In this document: one piece after another, positions 17,701-27,346 of the stretch
Numbering within the stretch: the stretch's first letter is position 1
Layout of the letters: the number at the start of each line of letters is the position of its first letter
Origin: Pseudomonas triticifolii
Lineage (GTDB): Bacteria > Pseudomonadota > Gammaproteobacteria > Pseudomonadales > Pseudomonadaceae
Direction: 5' to 3'
Assembly: GCF_014358015.1 (NCBI RefSeq)
Contig: NZ_JACONV010000009.1
Span: 109,560 to 173,559, forward strand
DNA: 64,000 bases
Program-made: the position numbers and the translations under genes
Notes under the pieces: model-generated
What the model was told of the DNA's origin: nothing
Seen by the model: the letters and a program-made list of their open reading frames with translations, nothing else
Database searches by the model: none

Positions 17701-20700
17701 CGTCGTGGTAGTCCTTCACTTCCTCGAAGGTGATCGCTCCGCCGCTTTGCAGGGTCAGGTCCTTGCCGCTGTTGAGTTTGGCGACCTGGTACAACTGGTC
17801 ACGTTCGCTGGCCAGCGTGAGGTTGCCGCCGGTCGTGATCCGGGTGCCGACGTTGGTGTTTTGCGTGACTTCGTCGCGCTGGGCTTTCTTGGCACCCCAG
17901 TTGCCCTTTTCCTTCATGTCATAAAGGGTGTGGGTGCTGTCTTGCGCGGCGAGCAGGCTGAGGTTGTTGCCGCTGTACAGGTAGGCGTCGTTGCCAGCGG
18001 TAATCTTGCTGGCAACAAGGGTGGTGTCGCGACCGGCCTGGGACACGAAGTTGTTACCCGCGCTCAGTTCGCTGGCGAGCTGAGTAGTACGGTCGTTTTC
18101 TTCGGTGATGCGTTTCTTGCCGTCCTTGGTCTTGATGGCAACGTTGTGCTCGTCACCGGCTGAGCTGACGATGAAGTCCTGCCCGGCCTTGATGCGCAGG
18201 TCGTTACCGGCCCTGACCTGGCTGGCCAGCACCTTCACATCCCGCCCCGCCGCCACCGTCACATTACCGCCCGCCGTCACGTTCGAGGCGAGGTTCTTGA
18301 CGTCGGTGGTGATGCTGGATTTATGGCCGCCATCGCTGAGTTGGTGTTTCTCGCTGCGGTCGACTTTGGCGAGCAGGTTGATGTCGTTGCCGGCCTTGAG
18401 GGTGGCGTCGCCGCCTGCGTGCAGGGTGCCGAAATTGGTGATGTCGCGCCCGGCGTTGACCACCAGGTTTTCACGGGCGGTGATGGTGCTGCCGGTGTCG
18501 GTGATGGTGCGCGTGCCTGCGCCGTCGCGCACCTGAATCGCGGTGCGGTCGTTGAGGATGTCGCCTTTGACGGCCTGCACACTGACTTGCCCGCCGCGGA
18601 TTTCTCCGGCCATGGCGTTGCGGATGCTGTCCTGCGCAAGCATCTGCAGGTTGTTGCCGGCATCGACCAGACCGCCCTGATAGATGCTGCCTTCACTGCG
18701 CACATTAAGGTTATTGCTGGCGCGCAGGGTGCCGACGTTGACCAGGTCGCCACCGGCGATCAGGTTCAGGTCACGGCCTTGAATCAGGCTGTTGCCGCGC
18801 ACATTTCGCGAGTCGGCCTGGGCCAGGTAGAGCACGGGCACGAGCACTTTCTGGCCGTCGATGACGCGGTTTTCCATCCACACGATGTCGTGGGTCAGGG
18901 CGCTGACTTGCTCGCCAGACAACGAAACGCCGAGGCTCAGATGGAGCGCGTCCTTGCTGGCCAGGGCGTTGTCCATCAGGTAGCGGTATTGGTCGTAATC
19001 GCTGGTAAGGCCGTCGGCGAGGAAGCGGCGGCCGGTTTGCGCCAGCACGGAGTCGCGGATAAGACGCTGTTCGTAGAGCCCGTCCCCCAGGCGACGCCAG
19101 TTGCTGTCAGCACTGATGCCGAGCTTGTCGAGGACGTAATCCGAGCCCAGGAACTGCGACAGGTCGGTCAGGTTCGGATTGGTCTCGATCAGGTAACGGC
19201 TGGACGGATCAGGGTTGCGGATGAACAGACCGTAATCGCCCTTGGGCAGTTGAAAGGTCGCGCCAGCCGTGGGGTCGATGGTCGCGAACGGAAAGCCGCT
19301 GTAGTCCACCGGTGTGAAAACGGTCTGCACACTGCCGTCGGCGGCCACGCGCTGAACCGGCTGCACAGCGGCGAGGCTGGCGGCGGTCGCATCGGTGGCC
19401 TGTTTGTTGATCGTGATATCGATGCCGCCAAGCTTCGCCCCAGTCTGATCTTCACCCAGCGTGCCGGTCAGTATTTCGGGCGTGTTGTTGGCACGCAGCG
19501 AGCCGTTCTGCACGGTTCGTGCGACGTTGAGGTTCACGGTGCCGCCCGCCTGTAGCGTGGCGGCGTATTTGGGTTGCGGGTTGTCCGTCCAGGTCGTGCT
19601 GTTGCTCAGCTCGGCGAAACGGCTGTCGGCAGAGCGGGCCTTGAGCAGTTCGAATCGGGCCAGGTCGAAGTTGCCTGCGGCGACGGCGGCGTTGAAGGCC
19701 GGTACGTCGACGAACTCCATCTGATCCCAGTAACCGGTGTCGATACGCCCCGGTGTGCCGATCTGGATGTTGTTTTGTCCGGTGCGCTCGGAAGCGCCCT
19801 GATTGAGCAAGTCGTTGGCGGTGATGCTCAGGTTCTGGTTCGCGGCCATCAGGCTGTAGCGGTTCTGTACGTTACCCGCCTGAATGGTCAGGTCCTTGCC
19901 TGCCACCAGTCGCGCGGGTGCCGAGTCCTTGCTCGCGGTTTCCAGAAGGGTCTGGTCGATGTTGATGAGGCCGCGCTTGAACGAGTCGTGGCCGCCGCAA
20001 TGCTGGCCGCACTGCCAGTCCAGGCGGCCGGAGATCACCTTCTGGCCCAGTTCGAATTCAGCCTTGGCGTTTTCCACTGCGCTGGCGCTGAGCAGGATGT
20101 TGCCTTCGCTCTCCACCGTGCCGGACAGGTTACTGAACCGTTGCGCCGGGCTGCCATCGACGTTGGCGACGCTCAGGTCGCCACGGCTGTAGACATCACC
20201 GTAGAGGTTGCTGAAGTAGCCGCTGCGCAAGGCCATCGTGCCGCCGCTGAACAACAACGAGTCCGCACCGTTGGTGATGCCGTTGCCAGCGTTGAGGTTG
20301 ACGTTGCCCTGTGCGCCCAGCGTGCCACGGTTGTCGATCTGCGCGGCGTTGATCTGCAGGGTTTGACGCGCCGTCAGGTAACCCAGGTTGTAAAGCGCGC
20401 CGCTCAGGTTCAGGCGTACGTCGGTCCCGGCACCGATCCGGCCGCCGTTCTGGCTGACGTTGTTGGCGTTGAGGGTCAGCAGTTTCTGTGCGGACAAGCG
20501 TCCGCTGTTGGTCATGTCGCCGGTCAGGTTCAGCGTCAGGTCGCCGTCGCTGAGCAGTTCACCACCGTTGTCGAGGTTTTTCAGGTTAAGCGTCAGGCCT
20601 GTGCCACTGGCCAGCCGATCTCCGGCCAGCAGCGACAGCGAGTCGCTGGTGTAAGTCAGCGCGCGGTTGAGCTGCACGCGGCCCAGACCGTTGACAGTGC

Positions 20701-23700
20701 CGAAGTGCCAGTCGCCATCACCCAGAGTGGTGATGCTGCCGGCTGCGCCCGTCACGCGATCAAAGTCCAGGGTCATGACGCCGCTGTTGGCGTGCTCGAT
20801 GGTGCCGGATCGGTTGTCCAGCGCTTTGGATTTCAGGGTGAACGCCTGAGTGCCGATCTCGATGCTGCCGTTGCTGTTGTTGACGCTGTTGGCAAAGTCG
20901 AACGTGCTGTCGTTGGCCGCAGCCGCCGCAGCGGGACTCGATGCCGAAGCGCTGTCGGCGGTGGCCGTGTTCAACGCCCGGAGTTGCCCCGACGCGCTGT
21001 TGTCCAGCGTATCGCCCTTGAGGGCCAGCGAGGTGTTGGACTCGACCAGGCCACCACGGTTAATCAGATTGCTGGCCGTGATGTCGACCGTGTTGCCGCT
21101 GATCTGGCCGCCGCCGGTGTTCGACAGCGTGGTGCCGTTGAACAGCAGTGCAGTCTTGGCAAAGAGCTTGCCCGCGTTGCTGGTCAGCGAATCCACCGTC
21201 AGCTTCAGGTCATCCTTGAGACTGGCAACCATGCCCGCCTGCGTGCCATCGCTGCTGGTGTTCAGCGAGCCTGCCGTGACGTCAACGCTGTCGCCCTGAA
21301 TCGTACCGCCTACGTTACTGATACTGCCTTTGCCCAGTTCCAGACGGGTCAGGCCACCGGTGGTCAGCAGCGTGCCGCCGTTGTTGTCCAGCGCGCTGCC
21401 GGTAAACGTCAGCCCGCCGGAGCCTGCAATCAACTGGCCTTTCTGGCCGTTGCGCAAGATGGTCGATTGAAGGCTCAGGCGATTGCCGCGCACCGTGCCG
21501 CCCTGGTTGTTGACCTGGGATGCGCCGCTGACGGTGACCAGACTGCCGCCTGCATCGATGAGACCGGTCAGGTTGCTCAGCACGTTGCTGACTTTCAGGG
21601 TGACGTCGCCGCCGTTACCCACCAGCGCGCCTTTTTCATCGTTGATCAGACGCGGCGTTTCGACCGTGATGGTCTGGCCCAATACCGTGCCCGCGCTGTT
21701 ATCCAGCCAGGCACCGGTCAGCAGCAGGCTGCCATCGCTCTGAATCTGGCCTTTGCGGTTGAGCAGTTGTGCCTGCGTGGCCGCTTGGTCGAAGGTCAGG
21801 CTCAGGCCCCGCGCACCTGCGGCAATCAGCCCTTGGTCGCCGTTGTTCAACCCTGCGGCGCTGAGGTCGATGCGGTCGCCGACCACCTTCCCGCCCCGGT
21901 TATCAATCTGCCCGCCAGCGGTTGCCACGTTGACGCCCGCACCGAGCACGCTGCCCTTGCGGTTATCGAGGCTTCGGGCGTTGAGGTCCAGATCGCCCTT
22001 GACCGCCAACAGGCGGCCGCTCTGATTGATCACGTCACCGGCGGTGAGTGTCAGCAGGTTCTGCGCCTGTACGGTGCTGGAGCTGTTATCCAGCAAGCGA
22101 CGCGCCACGACTCGCGCATCGCCGGTGCTGGCAGACAGCAGGCCGGAACGGTTGGTGAGCGTGTCGGCTTTGACGGTCAGGTCGTTGGCGGCAATCTGGC
22201 CGTCGCTGTTGTCCAGGTCATCGACGGTCAGGTCCAGGCTGCCGTTGGAGGCCTGAATCAAACCGTTTCGGTTGCTCAGGCTCTGCAGCTGCAACGTGAC
22301 GGCCTGCCCCGTGCCGAAGCGGATTACACCGTCCAGATTGACGATGGCCGGTGCTGACAGCGCCAGCGATTGCTCGCCGACGATCCGTGCATTCAGGCCT
22401 TGGTTGGTGATACGGGCGCTGCCGAGTGTCACGTTCGCACCCTGCACAACGCCCTGGTTGGTCAGGGTGCGGTCTGCCGTCACATTCAGGGAGCGGCTGG
22501 CTTCGATGTTGCCCGTGTTGCTGAGTACCGGGCTGGTGATGTTCACATCGCCCCGGTCGTTGAGGCTGTTATCGCTTTCGATGCCCGAGGCGATGACCCC
22601 GTTATTGGTGACCTTGCCTGCGCTGATGTCGACGCGTTCGCGCACGGCCAGACTCTTCTGGTTGACAAGTTCGCCCGGCGTACGCACGTTGGCACTGCCC
22701 GCATAAGCCCGGCCGGTCATTTCAACGCTGGGTGCCGTGACGTTCAGTGCGCCCTGGGCCGAAGCCTGCGCCATGTTCAGATGACCGTTGGCATCGATCT
22801 GGATATCGCCGCCACTGGCGGCCATGTTGCCCGCCGTGCGCACGCCGACGCCCTGCTCGGTGCCGACCAGTTTGATCGAGTTGGCGTACATGCCGCCCAA
22901 CGCGGAAGAGTCGATGGCCAACTGGGGTTTATCGGCAGCGTTGCCCGCACGCGGGGTGGCCGCCAGCGAGTCGTCGTTGACGTCGTTGGCACCGGTGATG
23001 ACGTTGAGTTGTCGGGCGTAGATATCGGCATTGATCTTCGCCGAGCGGGTGATGATGTCGAACTGATCAACCGTGCTGGCATCCAGCCCCTGGCCGTCGA
23101 TGGTGATCGCGCCGCCATCGACTTCGAAGTGATCGAGCTTGCCGTTTGCGTCGAGGACAGGTTTGCCTGTGCTCAGTGTCACGCGGGGCGTATTGATGAA
23201 GCCGCAACCGCTGCAACTCACGCCATAGGGGTTGGCGATGATGACCCGTGCGCCTTGACCGGCAACCTCGGTATAGCCATTGAGTTTGCTGGGGTTGCCG
23301 CCGTTGACTTCGTTAAGGATGGTGCTGGCGGCGCGCCCGCCCAACTGACTGTTGCCCAGGATATTGCCGCCCAGTTGAGTGCCCTGGACAGCGTTCGTCG
23401 CATTATTGAGGATTACGCCCTCGCTGCCGACGTTGTAATCCTTGAACTGGTTATGCGAGAGACCGGCCCCGTTGGGCGCGGCGATGTTGATCACCGGCAC
23501 GCCGTTGCCCGCCTGCCCTACCGACGTCGGGGTGCCACCGCTGACCGCAATGCCGTCCGCCTGTGCCCAGATCGGCTGCCAGAACATGACATTGGCCAGC
23601 AACAAGGCGAGCAAACGCTTGGTCATGCCGAGAAAGCGCGTGCGCGGAGCAACGGCAGCCGACGGCTGACGGGCCAGAAATTCCAGGTGACGAACGTCCA

Positions 23701-23701
23701 T
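14792..23701 (-). CDS. cdiA: Filamentous haemagglutinin / CdiA-type toxin with HINT and nuclease tip
   Basis: 2969 residues from ATG 23701 (MDVRHLEFLARQPSAAV), the usual opening of pseudomonad members. An extended signal peptide runs to about residue 48 (WQPIWAQA). Next comes the two-partner-secretion domain, with NPYGVSCSGCGFINTPRVTL near 160-180. A very long beta-helical stalk of FHA-type repeats follows (LNNRG/LDNS units), then haemagglutinin repeats (ITAGNDAYLYSGNNLSLLAA) and a DUF637-like region (DSLKSATISALTAGALNY). At 2682 a HINT domain starts with CCFAAGTKVSTPNG and ends at WVHNTGPC near 2833. The last 136 residues form the toxin tip, with RTRID (D2904), ECK (E2918, K2920) and Q2931, a PD-(D/E)XK nuclease pattern. 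Expected role: exported adhesin that delivers a DNA-cutting tip into neighbouring bacteria. The tip is far more AT-rich than the stalk. No cdiB export gene is present nearby. Confidence 0.9.
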   Translation of the reverse strand: MDVRHLEFLARQPSAAVAPRTRFLGMTKRLLALLLANVMFWQPIWAQADGIAVSGGTPTSVGQAGNGVPVINIAAPNGAGLSHNQFKDYNVGSEGVILNNATNAVQGTQLGGNILGNSQLGGRAASTILNEVNGGNPSKLNGYTEVAGQGARVIIANPYGVSCSGCGFINTPRVTLSTGKPVLDANGKLDHFEVDGGAITIDGQGLDASTVDQFDIITRSAKINADIYARQLNVITGANDVNDDSLAATPRAGNAADKPQLAIDSSALGGMYANSIKLVGTEQGVGVRTAGNMAASGGDIQIDANGHLNMAQASAQGALNVTAPSVEMTGRAYAGSANVRTPGELVNQKSLAVRERVDISAGKVTNNGVIASGIESDNSLNDRGDVNITSPVLSNTGNIEASRSLNVTADRTLTNQGVVQGANVTLGSARITNQGLNARIVGEQSLALSAPAIVNLDGVIRFGTGQAVTLQLQSLSNRNGLIQASNGSLDLTVDDLDNSDGQIAANDLTVKADTLTNRSGLLSASTGDARVVARRLLDNSSSTVQAQNLLTLTAGDVINQSGRLLAVKGDLDLNARSLDNRKGSVLGAGVNVATAGGQIDNRGGKVVGDRIDLSAAGLNNGDQGLIAAGARGLSLTFDQAATQAQLLNRKGQIQSDGSLLLTGAWLDNSAGTVLGQTITVETPRLINDEKGALVGNGGDVTLKVSNVLSNLTGLIDAGGSLVTVSGASQVNNQGGTVRGNRLSLQSTILRNGQKGQLIAGSGGLTFTGSALDNNGGTLLTTGGLTRLELGKGSISNVGGTIQGDSVDVTAGSLNTSSDGTQAGMVASLKDDLKLTVDSLTSNAGKLFAKTALLFNGTTLSNTGGGQISGNTVDITASNLINRGGLVESNTSLALKGDTLDNSASGQLRALNTATADSASASSPAAAAAANDSTFDFANSVNNSNGSIEIGTQAFTLKSKALDNRSGTIEHANSGVMTLDFDRVTGAAGSITTLGDGDWHFGTVNGLGRVQLNRALTYTSDSLSLLAGDRLASGTGLTLNLKNLDNGGELLSDGDLTLNLTGDMTNSGRLSAQKLLTLNANNVSQNGGRIGAGTDVRLNLSGALYNLGYLTARQTLQINAAQIDNRGTLGAQGNVNLNAGNGITNGADSLLFSGGTMALRSGYFSNLYGDVYSRGDLSVANVDGSPAQRFSNLSGTVESEGNILLSASAVENAKAEFELGQKVISGRLDWQCGQHCGGHDSFKRGLINIDQTLLETASKDSAPARLVAGKDLTIQAGNVQNRYSLMAANQNLSITANDLLNQGASERTGQNNIQIGTPGRIDTGYWDQMEFVDVPAFNAAVAAGNFDLARFELLKARSADSRFAELSNSTTWTDNPQPKYAATLQAGGTVNLNVARTVQNGSLRANNTPEILTGTLGEDQTGAKLGGIDITINKQATDATAASLAAVQPVQRVAADGSVQTVFTPVDYSGFPFATIDPTAGATFQLPKGDYGLFIRNPDPSSRYLIETNPNLTDLSQFLGSDYVLDKLGISADSNWRRLGDGLYEQRLIRDSVLAQTGRRFLADGLTSDYDQYRYLMDNALASKDALHLSLGVSLSGEQVSALTHDIVWMENRVIDGQKVLVPVLYLAQADSRNVRGNSLIQGRDLNLIAGGDLVNVGTLRASNNLNVRSEGSIYQGGLVDAGNNLQMLAQDSIRNAMAGEIRGGQVSVQAVKGDILNDRTAIQVRDGAGTRTITDTGSTITARENLVVNAGRDITNFGTLHAGGDATLKAGNDINLLAKVDRSEKHQLSDGGHKSSITTDVKNLASNVTAGGNVTVAAGRDVKVLASQVRAGNDLRIKAGQDFIVSSAGDEHNVAIKTKDGKKRITEENDRTTQLASELSAGNNFVSQAGRDTTLVASKITAGNDAYLYSGNNLSLLAAQDSTHTLYDMKEKGNWGAKKAQRDEVTQNTNVGTRITTGGNLTLASERDQLYQVAKLNSGKDLTLQSGGAITFEEVKDYHDESHTKSKSDMAWFSMKGKGNTDETLRQSELVAQGQTVIKAVDGLKIDVKQVDQQTVSQTIDAMVKADPQLAWIKEAEKRGDVDWRQVKELHDSFKYSHSGMGQGATLAVIIIVTIVTAGGASTLAASAGSAMGAGSTMAAATAATATTSATAAGLGNMMATAALTSMASTGAVSFINNKGNIGTALNDTFGSDSLKSATISALTAGALNYADSTWFQGANPSNTNSAQVTTAGPVQNPGYTKEWLSWQKAEDAFLRGTTHAAIESTVSTAVNGGSLKDNFGSALVSEGFDLMAAAGNNVIGDFAKEWHLEPGDAEKVLMHSLWGGAVSVAKGSDFKSGAVAGAAAEGLTNFASETLGKYLDERFVTDNQFRVGTSQLVGIAGASLVNGDPEVASWVAGNVERYNEQLHPRAVELIKEKAPQFAADTNISPAQAEQKLAQAAVYYTDKKWYEVINENGSAPDETTLEYLGSALAPMGGQYAARNSSDVPTTQSERVYTPAETSTLLTHFADANPADYADTSINSINFQGVYTGDLTYDYYRFYDRNIAVSYDPSKMIGGGLVGTAQGAGNVVSDTASAAWSLLSHPVQSSEQLVNGVMSLTNDPLASAWNSLGADQSKEGLATVHQMQGDNEAAAAIRNQGNLEFGLNIVPVERVASLGNLGTVGRAADEVNTGRLLGEKGPCCFAAGTKVSTPNGDRTIESLKVGDVVWSKPEKGGKPFAAKILATHQRSDQPIYRLKLKSVRADGTAAGETLLVTPSHPFYVPAKHDFIPVIDLKPGDLLQSLADGDSDNTSSEVESLELYLPEGKTYNLTVDVGHTFYVGELKTWVHNTGPCDLPDGYFGAKEAGAPSGATATSDTVSQLAKNKAAGEAFEVQTMDKLQETQTGVVQQVTVKTQSGTRTRIDLVGKDAEGNIVCTECKASATAPLTTNQKIAFPEIKESGAVVVGKGKPGFPGGTQIPPTTVDVVRP

Positions 23702-24418
23702 ATTCCAGATCTCGAAGCAATGTCGAATCATTAAAAGCAGTCCGACACGGACATGCCCGCACGCCACCCTGAGGGTGGAGGTGATGCAACAGATAAAGAG
23801 TCAACGGATGCAGCGCTGGAGCATTGGGATCAGGCACAGGCTGCATAAAAAATTCAGGACATGACTCGTCCCTACCGCATGCGCCGCGCAGCTCAAAGGC
23901 TCTGCGCGGGACGTCACGGCGAACTTGGCAATACTTTGTAACAAGTGTGAAACAGACCGGAAAAAAACAAATAATTCCCGCACTGAACTATTTTCAGGAA
24001 CTGCGTCACACAAAAAGATAAGGGGCGCGAGTGAGTATCGCGTGCTCAAAACGCGCCTGAACATTTAAAAGTATTGTTAATTCAATAAGATAAAAACAAC
24101 GCAGGGCCAACTTCAGCCAGCGCGACTGAGCAGCTCCAGACCGCTGGCTTTTCGGTGGCCTGCTCTGGCTTGGATCAGCACAAGGGCAGTTGACTCAAAA
24201 ACTCACTACTGAACGACGAATGGTGCGTTTCACTAAAAATCGCCCAATTTCGTTTAAAAACACTATTGCGACCCGGTTTTCAACGGATATCGCAACGCTC
24301 CATCGTTCTGTTTCGCCTATTAAGGGGCCTCAAACGATTAGGGATAAAGACACTGCGCTGATAAATTGAATTTGATGATGTCATATAGTCATCACTCGCC
24401 TCACTCTCCAGGACATTC
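23702..24418. other. Divergent intergenic region (cdiA / GAF-EAL)
   Basis: This 717-base gap has no supported gene. It is AT-rich in the middle (about 23930-24090) and should contain the cdiA promoter on the minus strand and that of the GAF-EAL gene on the plus strand. No CdiB-like outer-membrane transporter is present. Small frames on both strands lack ribosome sites. Confidence 0.6.
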
Positions 24419-26254
24419 ATGAACGCTTGCGCCCCTATTCCGTTCAACGAATCGCAACGCCTGTTGCGCATCACGGAACTGTGCGTGCTTGAAAACACCG
24501 CTGACGAGGTCTTCGAAGAAATCGTCGCCATGGCCGCCGAGTTTTTCGAGACGCCCATCGCCCTCATTTCCATCGTCGACGAACATCGTCAATGGTTTCG
24601 CGCCCGGATCGGTCTGGCCGCCCAGGAGACACCCCGCCATGTGTCCTTCTGCGCCTATACCATTCTGAGCGATGAGCTGTTCGAAGTGACGGACGCCACG
24701 CTCGATGAGCGGTTCATGGACAACGCGCTTGTGACCGGGCACCCAAACATCCGTTATTACGCGGGCGCGCCGCTGATTACCGATGATGGCATCGCGCTGG
24801 GCAGCCTCTGCGTGATCGACACCAAACCGCGCGAGCCTATGAGTGCCAGACAATCCTCAATGCTCCAGCGCTTTGCCTCACTGGTGATGCAGCGAATCGT
24901 CAGTCTCAGGCTCAGTTGCTTCATTGACCAGCCGACCGGCCTGTACAACCGGTCGCGCTTGCAAGAAGACATCACCCAGGCGCTCAACTCCCGGCAGGAT
25001 TATCGACTGGTCGCCGTGGACATGATTACGCCGGTGTTTCTGAACGACATCGTCAAAGCGTTTGGCTACAGCTTCTCTCAGGATCTGGTCATCGCGATCA
25101 AACAGCGCCTGCAACGCCTGTTGCCTGCCGATTGCTCGCTGTACAAAGTCAGCCCGACCCGCTTCGGCTTTCTGCTGTCGGGCGACACGACCAACGAACA
25201 GGTATTTCACTCGATCATCAGCGACTTCCAGATGCCAGTGGAGTGCCGTGGCATTCCGGTGCAGATGCAGGTCGGGCTGGGCGTCGTGGTGCTGGATAAC
25301 AAGGTGCAGCATTTAGCCCAGACTGAGCAGGACTGGATGCGTATGGCCATCAGCGCTGCCGACAACGCGCGTGACCGCAACGTAGGCTGGGCGATGTACG
25401 AGGCGCATTCCGATGCCGCGCAGCAACGCGCCTTCAAACTGCTCAGTTCACTGACCAACGCCGTGCGTTCCAGCGATCAGCTACGACTGGTGTTTCAGCC
25501 GCGCATCGACCTGGCCTCAGGCATTTGCACATCCGTTGAAGCGCTGCTGCGCTGGAATCACCCGACACTGGGACCTATCGGCCCCGCCGAGTTCGTGCCG
25601 CTGGCCGAGAAGACGGCGCTTATGCGTCCGTTGAGCCTGTGGGTGCTCAAGACGGCGATCGAGCAAGCCGCCAGTTGGCAGCGTCAGGGCTTCGATTTCC
25701 GCATTGCGATCAACGTCACGCCCGAGGACCTTAGCGGTCCGGCATTCACCGACCGGATGATCAGCCTGTTGCGCCAGCACGCTATCGCCCCGACGCGCTT
25801 CGAACTGGAATTCACCGAAGGCGCCCTGATGCAGAACCCGGCAGAAGTGCGCAGGCAACTGGAGCGAATGCGAGAACTGGGCATGGATGTCGCTATCGAT
25901 GATTTCGGCACCGGGTACAGCAACTGGAACTACCTTCGTCAGTTGCCAGCGACCACGGTCAAGCTGGATCAATCGTTGATTCGCAACCTGGCCTCGGATG
26001 AAACCGACCAGCGTCTGGTGAAGGCCCTGATTGGCCTGGCAAAAAAACTGGGTTACTGCGTGGTCGCTGAAGGCATCGAGACGCAAGAGATACAACAACT
26101 GGTCAAGCAATGGGGCTGCGATGAAGGCCAGGGTTACCTTATCGCCAAACCCATGGAAGCCGAGGCGCTGCTGGGCTGGCTCGGTCCCGATCAACGCCTG
26201 CAGAGCGCCGCCGAAGCGGCCATCGCATCGTGCGAGCGCGAGAAACGGTTATAA
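24419..26254 (+). CDS. GAF / degenerate GGDEF / EAL cyclic-di-GMP phosphodiesterase
   Basis: 611 residues. N-terminal GAF domain about 10-160 (IALISIVDEHRQWF, FCAYTILSDELFEV, AGAPLITDDGIALGSLCVID). Then a GGDEF fold about 165-335, starting FIDQPTGLYNRSRLQEDI, whose active site is lost: where GGDEF should stand it reads PTRFGFLLSG. An EAL domain about 345-600 keeps all core motifs: VEALLRWNHP, INVTPEDL, ELEFTEGAL, IDDFGTGYSN, VKLDQSLI, VAEGIET and DEGQGYL. It is therefore most likely a hydrolase of cyclic-di-GMP to pGpG, with the dead GGDEF acting as a regulatory module. Soluble, no membrane segment. Its stop codon lies in a 9-base inverted repeat. Confidence 0.93.
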   Translation: MNACAPIPFNESQRLLRITELCVLENTADEVFEEIVAMAAEFFETPIALISIVDEHRQWFRARIGLAAQETPRHVSFCAYTILSDELFEVTDATLDERFMDNALVTGHPNIRYYAGAPLITDDGIALGSLCVIDTKPREPMSARQSSMLQRFASLVMQRIVSLRLSCFIDQPTGLYNRSRLQEDITQALNSRQDYRLVAVDMITPVFLNDIVKAFGYSFSQDLVIAIKQRLQRLLPADCSLYKVSPTRFGFLLSGDTTNEQVFHSIISDFQMPVECRGIPVQMQVGLGVVVLDNKVQHLAQTEQDWMRMAISAADNARDRNVGWAMYEAHSDAAQQRAFKLLSSLTNAVRSSDQLRLVFQPRIDLASGICTSVEALLRWNHPTLGPIGPAEFVPLAEKTALMRPLSLWVLKTAIEQAASWQRQGFDFRIAINVTPEDLSGPAFTDRMISLLRQHAIAPTRFELEFTEGALMQNPAEVRRQLERMRELGMDVAIDDFGTGYSNWNYLRQLPATTVKLDQSLIRNLASDETDQRLVKALIGLAKKLGYCVVAEGIETQEIQQLVKQWGCDEGQGYLIAKPMEAEALLGWLGPDQRLQSAAEAAIASCEREKRL

Positions 26255-26280
26255 CCTTAGATCACAACTTCATAACCGTT
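26244..26280 (+). terminator. Inverted repeat overlapping the GAF-EAL stop codon
   Basis: AACGGTTAT (26244-26252) and ATAACCGTT (26272-26280) are perfect inverted arms around a 19-base loop, and the TAA stop starts inside the left arm. It is AT-rich and has no T-run, so its role as terminator is doubtful. It could instead protect the mRNA end. Confidence 0.4.
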
Positions 26281-26345
26281 AATAACATAAGCCGCTATGC
26301 TGCCCGCCACTTTTTACCTGATACGTTTGCTTGACAGGGTTGGAT

Positions 26346-27131
26346 ATGGAAGCGGGTGGTTTGGGGTTTGTTGTTGCAGGTCTGGTGGTCGGGTTCATCG
26401 TGGGCATGACCGGGGTCGGGGGCGGTTCGCTGATGACCCCGATTCTGTTGTGGTTCGGTATCAACCCGGCAACCGCCGTGGGTACTGACCTGCTGTACGC
26501 GGCGATCACCAAGTCCGGTGGCGTGCTGGTTCACAGAAAGCATGACAACATCGACTGGAAGATCACCGGTCTGTTGACGCTGGGCAGTGTGCCTGCGGTG
26601 CTGATGACGCTGTGGTTTCTGAGCACCCTGCATGCCGCACCCGACGCCCTGAACGCCATCATCAAACAGGCACTGGGTTTTGTGCTGCTGTTGACTGCGC
26701 TGGCCGTGCTGTTCAAGAAACGGCTGCTGGCGTTCGCTCATGGTCGTGGCGACGGGCATTCGTTTTTTGCTGGCAGGAGCCTGACGGTACTGACGGTGAT
26801 CACGGGCCTTATTCTCGGCACCATGGTCGCGCTGACGTCCATTGGCGCCGGCGCGCTCGGCACCGTGGCACTGTTCATCCTCTATCCACTCCTGCCGACC
26901 CGCCGTCTGGTGGGCACGGAAATCGCCCATGCGGTCCCGCTGACTCTGGTTGCAGGCCTCGGCCACGCCAGTATGGGCAACATGAACTGGGAGCTGTTGG
27001 GCTGGCTGCTGGTGGGCTCGCTGCCGGGCATCTATCTGGGCAGCCACATGGCTGGCCGCGTTTCCGATGACCTGTTGCGGCCTTTCCTGGCGATCATGCT
27101 GGGGATGATCGGTTTCAAGCTGGCGTTCTGA
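26346..27131 (+). CDS. TauE/SafE-family sulfite/sulfonate-type exporter
   Basis: 261 residues from ATG 26346, with AGGG six bases upstream. A TTG 15 bases earlier lacks spacing for it. About eight membrane helices occur in two related halves. The first half has GFIVGMTGVGGGSLMTPILL and GINPATAVGTDLLYAA, the second LGTMVALTSIGAGALGTVAL with RRLVGTEIAHAVPLT, the duplicated signature of the family. Such inner-membrane proteins move small anions such as sulfite, sulfoacetate or similar C2/C3 acids. No sulfur-metabolism gene lies nearby, so the substrate is open. Confidence 0.9.
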   Translation: MEAGGLGFVVAGLVVGFIVGMTGVGGGSLMTPILLWFGINPATAVGTDLLYAAITKSGGVLVHRKHDNIDWKITGLLTLGSVPAVLMTLWFLSTLHAAPDALNAIIKQALGFVLLLTALAVLFKKRLLAFAHGRGDGHSFFAGRSLTVLTVITGLILGTMVALTSIGAGALGTVALFILYPLLPTRRLVGTEIAHAVPLTLVAGLGHASMGNMNWELLGWLLVGSLPGIYLGSHMAGRVSDDLLRPFLAIMLGMIGFKLAF

Positions 27132-27346
27132 ATTCGATAAACATCAAGCTGTCACACCCCTGCGTCAGGCTCTCCCCTGAAAATACAGGCCGAACGGTTT
27201 TCCAGCGGCAGGCGTCGCTGAAGCCGCACTGGTCGGGATTTGTATTTTTTTGTGGCTCAATGTGGGTTTTCGGCGCAGGATTCGGCGGTCTGATTTCGCG
27301 CCGGTGATCGGCACAGACTCATCCTTGCTGACAGGAGATGCCAACG

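Noticed and set aside
19574..22357. A 927-codon plus-strand open frame opposite cdiA
   Set aside because: It mirrors the repeats of the cdiA stalk in the antisense frame, has no ribosome site or family character, and its composition follows from the codon pattern of cdiA.
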